Below, piece by piece: positions 1 to 4,184 of a stretch of DNA of 5,507 bases; the stretch's first letter is position 1; each line of letters starts with the position of its first letter. Where the stretch lies: positions 1 through 5,507 of the forward strand of contig JAEYWU010000114.1 of assembly GCA_023428785.1 (NCBI GenBank), read 5' to 3'. The position numbers and the translations under genes were made by a program. The stretch is from Pseudomonadota bacterium. GTDB taxonomy: Bacteria > Pseudomonadota > Alphaproteobacteria > Caulobacterales > Caulobacteraceae. The notes beneath the pieces were generated by a model. It was not told the origin of the DNA. It ran no database searches and was given only the letters and a program-made list of their open reading frames with translations.

Positions 1-81
1 GATCGGTCCGATCAGCCACGAGAGCGCGTCTGAAGCCCAGGGACGAGCCGAAACTGAGCCGGCCCCCTTGTTCTGCGTCAT
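1..81 (-). CDS. Possible 5' end of an unidentified gene, cut by the left window edge
   Basis: An ATG at 79-81 on the minus strand opens a frame that stays open for all 27 codons to the window edge. It begins MTQNKGAGSVSARPW and continues with a Trp/Leu/Ile-containing stretch ending in LIGPI. It starts 6 nt after the TAG of the upstream repeat-protein gene, the spacing of a co-transcribed gene. No terminator lies between them, although the paralogous gene at 660-1199 does have one. About three quarters of its codons end in G or C. Against it, the Shine-Dalgarno match is poor (only TAGG just upstream), and a plus-strand frame over the same bases is equally open. I recognise no family from 27 residues. 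If real, it would be the operon partner of the shorter repeat protein. Confidence 0.3.
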   Translation of the reverse strand, partial: MTQNKGAGSVSARPWASDALSWLIGPI

Positions 82-87
82 GGAAAC

Positions 88-480
88 CTAGCCGCGCGGT
101 CTGCCGCGGCCATAGCCGGGAGCGTCGGCGTTCGAGCCCGAGTCGGAATCGGTCAGGCCGGAGCGCGATCCGCCCGCTCCGCGGCCGTTGCCGCCACGGT
201 CCACCGGATCGGAATCGGTCAGGCCGGTGCGCGTGCCGCTGATGCCGTAACCGGCGCGGTCCGACGAGTCGGAATCGGTCACGCCCGTGCGGCCGAAGTT
301 GGCGCGGTCAGCGTTCGATCCGGAATCGCTGTCGGTGCGGCCCGTGGCGCGTTGCTGCGCGGCGGCTTCTCCTGCGATCATCGCACTGGCGCCACCGGCG
401 ACGGCGGCGCCGCCGACCACGGTGGCCATGAACGAGCGGCGGTTAAGCGGCTTCTTGCTCTTCTTGTCTTCGTCCGACAT
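88..480 (-). CDS. Tat-exported TDSD-repeat protein, short paralogue (130 aa), function unknown
   Basis: This is a small exported protein of unknown function. Residues 1-41 form a twin-arginine signal peptide: a Lys-rich start, the motif N-R-R-S-F-M at 13-18, an Ala/Gly/Val core, and a likely A-A-A cleavage site before Q42-Q43. The mature part (about 89 residues) has four T/S-G-x-T-D-S-D units at 46-52, 65-71, 85-91 and 107-113. Each is followed by an Asp-Arg or Ala-Asp spacer and a G-Y-G or G-N-G turn. It ends in the tail GYGRGRPRG and has no Cys, no membrane segment and no globular core, so it is probably disordered. The spaced acidic residues (D-x-D...D) resemble calcium-loop spacing, but that is inference. 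The ATG at 480 is preferred over an in-frame GTG at 486 because GGGGGA lies 8 nt upstream and the paralogue begins the same way (MSDDD versus MSDED). It has its own promoter and a palindromic leader. Export and paralogy are well supported; the role is not known. Confidence 0.85.
   Translation of the reverse strand: MSDEDKKSKKPLNRRSFMATVVGGAAVAGGASAMIAGEAAAQQRATGRTDSDSGSNADRANFGRTGVTDSDSSDRAGYGISGTRTGLTDSDPVDRGGNGRGAGGSRSGLTDSDSGSNADAPGYGRGRPRG
100..345 (-). repeat. Four coding TGxTDSD repeats in the short paralogue
   Basis: Four diverged units of 18-22 residues each centre on T-D-S-D. Two spacer types occur: long (DSDSGSNAD, units 1 and 4) and short (DSDSSDR and DSDPVDR, units 2 and 3). At DNA level the plus strand shows the recurring string ggaatcggtca at 145-155, 211-221 and 271-281, so the units are still similar enough to recombine. 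Confidence 0.8.
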
Positions 481-488
481 TTGCACGG

Positions 489-494
489 TCCCCC
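489..494 (-). promoter_or_regulatory. Ribosome binding site of the short repeat-protein gene
   Basis: GGGGGA on the minus strand lies 8 nt before the ATG at 480 and only 2 nt before the alternative GTG at 486. This decides the start in favour of the ATG. Confidence 0.6.
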
Positions 495-504
495 GATGTG
501 GCTA

Positions 505-521
505 TTGCGACGTATTCGCAA
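505..521 (-). promoter_or_regulatory. Palindromic leader element, Fur-box-like (short paralogue)
   Basis: The minus strand reads TTGCGAATACGTCGCAA: 6-nt perfect arms TTGCGA/TCGCAA around 5 nt. It lies about 17-33 nt after the predicted transcription start and 24 nt before the ATG. The same element stands at the same distance from the promoter of the other paralogue. Its inner 15 bases keep 8 of the 14 defined positions of the classical Fur 7-1-7 site (TGATAAT-N-ATTATCA). It could be a repressor operator or an RNA hairpin. The identity of any regulator is inference. Confidence 0.5.
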
Positions 522-543
522 ATAAGCGCCTGAAATCGCAGGC

Positions 544-571
544 AAACTAGCACGCAGTCGTCTATCGGCAA
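544..571 (-). promoter_or_regulatory. Promoter of the short repeat-protein gene
   Basis: The minus strand has TTGCCG at 571-566, a 16-nt spacer, and TAGTTT at 549-544 within GCTAGTTT. This resembles the Caulobacter housekeeping pattern TTGACG...GCTANAWC. The paralogue has the same -35 hexamer and the same spacer length, which supports both predictions. The transcription start would be near 537, giving a leader of about 57 nt. Confidence 0.55.
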
Positions 572-606
572 GGATAAATCGAACGCTGTTGCCCCATTGT
601 GTGCAT

Positions 607-634
607 AAGAAAAAGGCCGGTCCAGGGACCGGCC
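607..634 (-). terminator. Rho-independent terminator of the long repeat-protein gene
   Basis: A perfect inverted repeat GGCCGGTCC (615-623) / GGACCGGCC (626-634) lies 25 nt beyond the TGA of the gene at 660-1199. Read on the minus strand it is followed by TTTTTCTT (614-607), a classical intrinsic terminator. It separates the long paralogue from the promoter of the short one, so the two are probably transcribed separately. It is also why the tandem copies should be seen as two units rather than one operon. Confidence 0.88.
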
Positions 635-659
635 TCCTTTGATCAAAGGGAAGAGGCTA

Positions 660-1199
660 TCAGCCTCGAGCGCGACCTCGTCCGTGTCCGGCGCGGTCTC
701 GGTTCGAGCCCGAGTCCGAGTCGGTGATGCCCGAGTAGCCGCGACCAGCGGGGTCAGAGCCGTAACCCGAGTCCGAATCCGACCGACCGGTGCCGTTTCC
801 GCGTCCGTTGCCGCCCCGGTCGACCGGGTCCGAATCCGTCAGGCCCGACGCGCCGTAGCCGCCGCCGCCGCCGCCACACCGCCGCCCGCCGCCGATGGGA
901 TCGGCATAGCTGCCGCCGTCGCTGTCGCTGCAGCCGGAGGATCCGCCGCTGCGGCCTATGCCGTAACCGGCGCGGTCATACGGATCGGAATCCGTCATGC
1001 CCGTACGGCCATAGCCCCCTCGGTCGGCGTAGGAGCCGGAGTCGCTGTCGGTGCGGCCGGTCCGTCGCTGCTGGGCGTTGGCCTCGCCGGCGATCAGGGT
1101 GCTTGCGCCCCCGGCGACAGCGGCGCCGCCGAAGATGGTCGCCATGAACGATCGCCGGTTCAGCGGCTTCTTCTTCGGCTTCTGGTCGTCGTCGGACAT
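660..1199 (-). CDS. Tat-exported TDSD-repeat protein, long paralogue (179 aa), function unknown
   Basis: This is a paralogue of the gene at 88-480. Residues 1-42 are a twin-arginine signal peptide nearly identical to that copy (P-L-N-R-R-S-F-M-A-T at 12-21, likely A-N-A cleavage before Q43-Q44). The mature region (about 137 residues) carries six TDSD-type units at 47-53, 66-72, 88-94, 118-124, 137-143 and 156-162. Units 1, 2, 4 and 6 match the four units of the short copy; units 3 and 5 are extra. Unit 3 region is distinctive: two cysteines (C90, C108) flank a spacer that leads into a run of six glycines. The tail GHGRGRARG matches the short copy's tail. The frame is open 84 nt further upstream, but the ATG at 1199 is chosen because AGGGGAAG lies 5 nt before it and it aligns with the paralogue start. 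It has its own promoter, leader palindrome and terminator. The function is unknown; a structural, metal-binding or surface role is speculation. Confidence 0.87.
   Translation of the reverse strand: MSDDDQKPKKKPLNRRSFMATIFGGAAVAGGASTLIAGEANAQQRRTGRTDSDSGSYADRGGYGRTGMTDSDPYDRAGYGIGRSGGSSGCSDSDGGSYADPIGGGRRCGGGGGGYGASGLTDSDPVDRGGNGRGNGTGRSDSDSGYGSDPAGRGYSGITDSDSGSNRDRAGHGRGRARG
684..1061 (-). repeat. Six coding TDSD repeats in the long paralogue
   Basis: There are six units of 19-30 residues. Long-spacer units (DSDSGSYAD, DSDGGSYAD, DSDSGYGSD, DSDSGSNRD) mix with short ones (DSDPYDR, DSDPVDR). The order long-short-long-short-long-long compares with long-short-short-long in the short copy, as expected from gain or loss of two units by recombination. 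Confidence 0.8.
858..875. repeat. (GCC)6 trinucleotide tract
   Basis: Six GCC triplets on the plus strand encode the six-glycine run (residues 109-114) of the long repeat protein. Slippage here would change glycine number without breaking the frame. Confidence 0.85.
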
Positions 1200-1204
1200 G
1201 CGAT

Positions 1205-1212
1205 CTTCCCCT
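1205..1212 (-). promoter_or_regulatory. Ribosome binding site of the long repeat-protein gene
   Basis: AGGGGAAG on the minus strand, 5 nt before the ATG at 1199, fixes this start rather than the upstream in-frame codons that continue to 1283. Confidence 0.65.
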
Positions 1213-1216
1213 GTTA

Positions 1217-1233
1217 TTGCGACTAAGTCGCAA
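1217..1233 (-). promoter_or_regulatory. Palindromic leader element, Fur-box-like (long paralogue)
   Basis: The minus strand reads TTGCGACTTAGTCGCAA: perfect 7-nt arms around TTA. The inner 15-mer, TGCGACT-T-AGTCGCA, is a perfect 7-1-7 inverted repeat keeping TGnnAnTnAnTnnCA of the Fur consensus. It lies 17 nt before the ATG and about 17-33 nt after the predicted transcription start, where a bound repressor could block elongation. An RNA stem-loop close to the ribosome binding site is the alternative. Confidence 0.55.
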
Positions 1234-1255
1234 ATAAGGCCCTGAAATCGCTCAT

Positions 1256-1283
1256 AAAGTATCACGGGACGCCGTCCCGGCAA
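1256..1283 (-). promoter_or_regulatory. Promoter of the long repeat-protein gene
   Basis: TTGCCG at 1283-1278, a 16-nt spacer and TACTTT at 1261-1256 (within GATACTTT) match the promoter of the short paralogue in hexamer and spacing. From the -10 onward the two leaders align without gaps through GCGATTTCAGG and CTTATTTGCGA. A CGGGAC-gcc-GTCCCG inverted repeat (1265-1279) fills the spacer. The start would be near 1249, giving a leader of about 50 nt. Confidence 0.55.
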
Positions 1284-1310
1284 GCCTTTCCGTAACGCTG
1301 TTAGATTCCG

Positions 1311-2207
1311 TCAGGATTCCAGAAAGGTGGGTCCTTCGTCGAAGACGGCGGCGCCGACATCGCCGGACGGCGAGACCCAGGCCCGTTTCATGCCCTGGCT
1401 GTTGTAGGGCATGGCGATCCGGCCGCCATGGTCCACCGCGATCAGGCCGCCGTCTCCGCCGAGAGATCCGATCTCGTCGATCACGGCCCGCGTGGCGGCC
1501 TCAAGCGTCTGGCCGCCCGCCACGCGCCACGCCACCTGAGCGGTCGCGGCGACGCGCATGAAATACTCCCCCTGACCGGTGCCGGAGGCCGCGACGTGGT
1601 CGTCGGCCCAGGTGCCCGCAGCCGGGATCGGAGTGTCGCCCACCCGGCCAGGCAGCTTGCCGAAAACGCCCGCGGTCGAGGTCGCGGCGGCCAGACGGCC
1701 CTGAAGATCCAGCACCACGCAGCCGACGGTGCCGTGAGCGAGGGTTCCAGGCGGATGATTATCTTCGCCGAGGCCCGCGCCGGTGAACCAGGCGGCGGGG
1801 TCCGTGATGGGATCCAGGCCCTGGTCAGCCGCAAAGCGCGCCGCGCCATCCCCGGCCAGCATCACGTGCGGAGTGTGCTCCATGACCGCGCGGGCGGCCA
1901 GGATCGGATTGCGAAAGCCCTTGAGGGCCGCCACGGCGCCAGGCCGCCGTCCGTCGCCGGCCATCAGACTGGCGTCCAGCTCATAGTCACCGGCCAGATT
2001 GGGGGAGGCGCCGCGTCCGGCGACGTAGAGACCCGAATCCTCCAGCGCGACGACGGTCTCCACCGCCACGTCGAGCGCCGAGGCGCCAGCGGCCAGCCGA
2101 TCTCTCGCGGCCTCGGCCAGACCCTTCATGTGCGGCGCTTCGCGGGAGTAGTCGCGGCTGCGGCGGGCGCCGGCGCCGCCGTGCAGAACAAGGGCGTATC
2201 GGCCCAT
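1311..2207 (-). CDS. iaaA: Isoaspartyl peptidase / L-asparaginase (Ntn hydrolase, 298 aa)
   Basis: This is a plant-type asparaginase of the N-terminal nucleophile hydrolase family. It hydrolyses isoaspartyl (beta-aspartyl) dipeptides and, less specifically, asparagine. The precursor self-cleaves before Thr160 in the H-G-T-V-G motif (158-162), giving an alpha chain of 159 residues and a beta chain of 139 with Thr160 as nucleophile. Other family residues are visible: the opening L-H-G-G-A-G (8-13), E-L-D-A-S-L-M (76-82), the second active-site Thr178 in A-T-S-T, substrate-binding R188 and D191 in G-R-V-G-D-T-P, and the S-G-T-G-Q-G-E segment at 208-214. Length is typical and no key residue is missing. 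The ATG has GAGGAA 3 nt upstream. It is cytoplasmic, with no signal peptide. It is divergent from the dehydrogenase gene at 2297 and lies 111 nt upstream of, and on the same strand as, the repeat-protein gene. The glutathione-transporter neighbours known in E. coli are absent. Confidence 0.93.
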   Translation of the reverse strand: MGRYALVLHGGAGARRSRDYSREAPHMKGLAEAARDRLAAGASALDVAVETVVALEDSGLYVAGRGASPNLAGDYELDASLMAGDGRRPGAVAALKGFRNPILAARAVMEHTPHVMLAGDGAARFAADQGLDPITDPAAWFTGAGLGEDNHPPGTLAHGTVGCVVLDLQGRLAAATSTAGVFGKLPGRVGDTPIPAAGTWADDHVAASGTGQGEYFMRVAATAQVAWRVAGGQTLEAATRAVIDEIGSLGGDGGLIAVDHGGRIAMPYNSQGMKRAWVSPSGDVGAAVFDEGPTFLES

Positions 2208-2234
2208 GGTTTCCTCGTATCCTGAGCGCGCCCC

Positions 2235-2263
2235 TTTACCCGGGGCTTGGCGGCTGCTTAGCG
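2235..2263 (+). promoter_or_regulatory. Candidate promoter of the dehydrogenase-oxygenase operon
   Basis: TTTACC (2235-2240), a 17-nt spacer and TTAGCG (2258-2263) lie about 33 nt before the ATG at 2297 in the 89-nt divergent gap. The hexamer match is modest. On the opposite strand GCTAAGC overlaps the same place, so the isoaspartyl peptidase promoter may use the same bases. A weak GGGGCGA ribosome site precedes the start codon. Confidence 0.3.
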
Positions 2264-2296
2264 TGACCCGACCATCAACGCGAGCGGGGCGAATCC

Positions 2297-3295
2297 ATGA
2301 GAGCCATCCTTTCCAAAGCCGTCGGCGGACCCGACACCCTCGTAATCGAGGACGTCAGTGATCCGACGCCGGGCAAGGGCGAGGTGGTGATCGAGGTGAA
2401 GGCCGTCGGGATCAACTTTCCCGACACGCTGATCATCGAGGACAAGTACCAGTTCCGCCCGCCGCGCCCGTTCTCGCCCGGCGGCGAGATCGCCGGCGTC
2501 GTCGAGGCGGTGGGCGAGGGCGTCACCACCCTGCGTCGGGGCGACCGCGTCGCGGCCATGACGGGCTGGGGCGGTCTGCGTGAGCGGGTCGCGGCCCATG
2601 CCGGCCGCTGCATGAAGATCCCGGACTCGATGCCGTTCGACGAAGCCGCCGGCTTCATCATGACCTATGGCACCGTCTATTACGCCCTCAAGGACCGCGC
2701 ACAGCTGAAGCCGGGCGAGGTCCTCTTCGTGCCGGGCGCGGCCGGCGGCATCGGTTCGGCCGCGGTGGAACTGGGCAAGGCCATGGGCGCCCATGTGGTC
2801 GCCGCCGCCTCCACCAACGACAAGGTCCAGTTCGCCCTGGAGCTGGGGGCCGACAACGGGCTGATCTATCCGTCCGGCCCCATGGACAAGGCGGCCCAGA
2901 AGGAGCTGTCGGGAGAGATCAAGCTGGCCTGCGGCCGCGACGGGGCCGATGTGGTGCTGGACGGTGTGGGCGGCGACTATGCGGAGCCCGCGCTGCGCGC
3001 CATGGACTGGAACGGCCGCTTCCTGGTGGTCGGCTTCCCCGCCGGCATCCCGTCCTTCCCGCTGAACCTGACCCTGCTCAAGTCGGTGTCGGTGATCGGC
3101 GTCTTCTGGGGCGCCCACGCCGAGCGTGAGCCGCAGCTGCATCAGTCCAACATGGCCGATCTGATGCGCCTCTATACCGAGGGCAAGATCCGGCCGCGGG
3201 TCTCGAAGACCTTCGCCTTTGAAGACGCAGGTGAGGCCATCAAGGCGCTGGGGGATCGCTCGGCGCTCGGCAAGATCGTCGTCGAGATCGAATGA
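2297..3295 (+). CDS. Zinc-free quinone oxidoreductase-type MDR dehydrogenase (332 aa)
   Basis: This is a medium-chain dehydrogenase/reductase of the NADPH:quinone oxidoreductase branch. It is expected to use a nicotinamide cofactor to reduce quinones or alpha,beta-unsaturated carbonyls in the cytoplasm. The N-terminal GroES-like domain carries V-G-I-N-F-P-D (37-43), where zinc alcohol dehydrogenases have their Cys ligand, so catalytic zinc is absent. It also has F-S-P-G-G-E-I-A-G (59-67) and G-D-R-V (82-85). The Rossmann domain has G-A-A-G-G-I-G (147-153) and the D-G-V-G-G segment (222-226) typical of the branch. The C-terminus, S-A-L-G-K-I-V-V, is also typical, and 332 residues is full length. 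The stop overlaps the next start as ATGA, implying translational coupling with the oxygenase. The true substrate cannot be read from sequence. Confidence 0.9.
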   Translation: MRAILSKAVGGPDTLVIEDVSDPTPGKGEVVIEVKAVGINFPDTLIIEDKYQFRPPRPFSPGGEIAGVVEAVGEGVTTLRRGDRVAAMTGWGGLRERVAAHAGRCMKIPDSMPFDEAAGFIMTYGTVYYALKDRAQLKPGEVLFVPGAAGGIGSAAVELGKAMGAHVVAAASTNDKVQFALELGADNGLIYPSGPMDKAAQKELSGEIKLACGRDGADVVLDGVGGDYAEPALRAMDWNGRFLVVGFPAGIPSFPLNLTLLKSVSVIGVFWGAHAEREPQLHQSNMADLMRLYTEGKIRPRVSKTFAFEDAGEAIKALGDRSALGKIVVEIE

Positions 3296-4005
3296 GCGGC
3301 TTCCGGTTCAATCCGGAACTTGACCCGGCCGCGCTTCGGGCGGGGCTCGGCCCGACGGGCCGGCTCCATGTTCCGGATATCCTCGAAGAGGCCGCCGCGA
3401 GAGCGCTCGGTGATGCGCTCGCGGGCGAGCGGGCCTGGAACCGGGTCGTGACCCTGCGGTCCGGCTCCTTCATCGCGCCGCTTCTGGACGACGAACCGAT
3501 CGAGGCGACCCACCGCCAGTGGCTGGCCGACGCTCGTCTCGACGGTGGCCAGACGGCCATGCAGTACATCCATGACAGCCGTCGCCTGAGCTCGGAACGG
3601 CAGTTCGGAATGGGCCGATCCGATACGCTGACGGAGCTGGAGACCTGGCTCAACAGCCCCGGTGTGCTGGCGTTCATGCGGACCCTGACCGGTGACGAGC
3701 GGATCGCCGCTTGCGACGCCCAGGCCAGCCGGTTCCTGCCGGGCCACGTCCTGACCGTCCACAACGACAGAGACCGGGACCAGCGGCGGCTGTTCGCCTT
3801 CGTGATGAATTTCAGCCGTCCATGGCGCGCCGACTGGGGCGGCCTCCTGCTCTTCTACGGTCCCGACGGACACGTCGAACAAGGCTTCACGCCGGGCTTC
3901 AACAGCTTGAACCTGTTTCGTGTGCCCCAGGCCCACGCCGTCAGTCAGGTCGCGACCTATGCTCAAGGCGCGCGATTGGCAATCAGCGGCTGGTTCACGA
4001 CCTAG
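3292..4005 (+). CDS. 2-oxoglutarate/Fe(II) oxygenase, prolyl 4-hydroxylase-like (237 aa)
   Basis: This is a cupin-fold dioxygenase that couples oxidative decarboxylation of 2-oxoglutarate to hydroxylation of a substrate, probably a protein or peptide side chain. The iron triad is visible: H157 and D159 in V-H-N-D, and H215 in Q-A-H-A-V. R228 in A-R-L-A-I-S-G-W-F, 13 residues after the distal His, should bind the 2-oxoglutarate carboxylate. Between them lie the typical F-V-M-N-F and W-G-G-L-L-L-F-Y strands (170-189). The N-terminal 150 residues are helical and substrate-binding in relatives such as Tpa1-like and procollagen-hydroxylase-like bacterial enzymes. There is no signal peptide, so it acts in the cytoplasm. 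It starts inside the dehydrogenase stop codon (ATGA) and has no strong Shine-Dalgarno sequence of its own, which fits coupled translation. The substrate is unknown; proline hydroxylation is family inference. Confidence 0.88.
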   Translation: MSGFRFNPELDPAALRAGLGPTGRLHVPDILEEAAARALGDALAGERAWNRVVTLRSGSFIAPLLDDEPIEATHRQWLADARLDGGQTAMQYIHDSRRLSSERQFGMGRSDTLTELETWLNSPGVLAFMRTLTGDERIAACDAQASRFLPGHVLTVHNDRDRDQRRLFAFVMNFSRPWRADWGGLLLFYGPDGHVEQGFTPGFNSLNLFRVPQAHAVSQVATYAQGARLAISGWFTT

Positions 4006-4077
4006 GCGCTTCGTCCCCGCATCCAGGGAGCTCAAGTTCTTGAACAGGCGCGCATTGCTGGAATTTTTGGTTGATCT

Positions 4078-4101
4078 GACGCCCCTCGTCTCCGGGGCGT
4101 C
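4078..4101 (+). terminator. Hairpin downstream of the oxygenase gene, possible terminator
   Basis: Perfect 8-bp arms GACGCCCC / GGGGCGTC surround an 8-nt loop, 72 nt after the oxygenase stop and in the convergent gap. No T-run follows on either strand, so it may act only partly or with Rho. Apart from this and the hairpin at 4152-4178, the 179-nt gap shows no gene. Confidence 0.4.
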
Positions 4102-4135
4102 TCACACTGAGGTCCGGTCTTTGACATCGTTCAGC

Positions 4136-4159
4136 GTGTCGCTTTGTCGCTGTGTCGCT
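4136..4159 (+). repeat. Three tandem octamers (GTGTCGCT type)
   Basis: GTGTCGCT, TTGTCGCT and GTGTCGCT stand head to tail (4136-4143, 4144-4151, 4152-4159). An inverted copy, AGCGACAC, follows at 4171-4178. The third copy and the inverted copy form the hairpin listed next. Confidence 0.75.
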
Positions 4160-4178
4160 CAATTTTCGAGAGCGACAC
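4152..4178 (-). terminator. Hairpin just after the DUF1232 stop codon
   Basis: GTGTCGCTC (4152-4160) and GAGCGACAC (4170-4178) form a perfect 9-bp stem with a 9-nt loop. It begins 6 nt beyond the TAA of the minus-strand gene, so it is the natural end of that transcript. No T-run follows on the minus strand, so it may be a 3'-end-protecting stem or a Rho-assisted terminator. Confidence 0.45.
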
Positions 4179-4184
4179 CGAGAC

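Noticed and set aside
1..13. GATCGG-T-CCGATC palindrome at the left edge
   Set aside because: It is a short palindrome of common GC-rich words, possibly inside a coding frame and cut off from its context, so no role can be argued.
2..91. Plus-strand frame open from the left edge to a TAG at 89-91, as the tail of an incoming gene
   Set aside because: It is open by chance as easily as the opposing minus-strand frame. The composition (Glu/Ala/Pro-rich, ending CVMET) gives no family clue, and it would overlap the stop of the short repeat gene. It is kept only as the alternative to the minus-strand partial gene.
100..1061. CRISPR-like array suggested by the recurring ggaatcggtca strings
   Set aside because: The repeats vary in spacing and sequence and are in frame as TDSD codons within two signal-peptide proteins. 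There are no unique spacers of constant length.
639..1226. A 195-codon plus-strand frame rich in Ala, Val and Arg across the long repeat gene
   Set aside because: It is a shadow of the GC-rich repeats on the other strand. The minus-strand gene has a signal peptide, ribosome site, paralogue and terminator; this frame has none of these.
1200..1283. N-terminal extension of the long repeat protein upstream to 1283
   Set aside because: It would cover the promoter -10, the palindrome and the ribosome binding site and would place 28 residues before the Tat motif. The paralogue has no matching extension.
1428..2225. A 265-codon plus-strand frame over the isoaspartyl peptidase gene
   Set aside because: It is antisense to a gene with a complete Ntn-hydrolase active site and has no recognisable domain or ribosome site.
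2258..3142. A 294-codon minus-strand frame over the dehydrogenase gene
   Set aside because: It is antisense to a full-length MDR dehydrogenase. Its His/Gln/Gly-rich composition is typical of reverse-strand shadows in GC-rich DNA.
88..4005. The 2OG/Fe(II) oxygenase as the modifying enzyme of the TDSD repeat proteins
   Set aside because: The genes are more than 2 kb apart, on opposite strands and in separate transcription units, with the isoaspartyl peptidase gene between. Nothing in the sequence links them beyond being in the same window.
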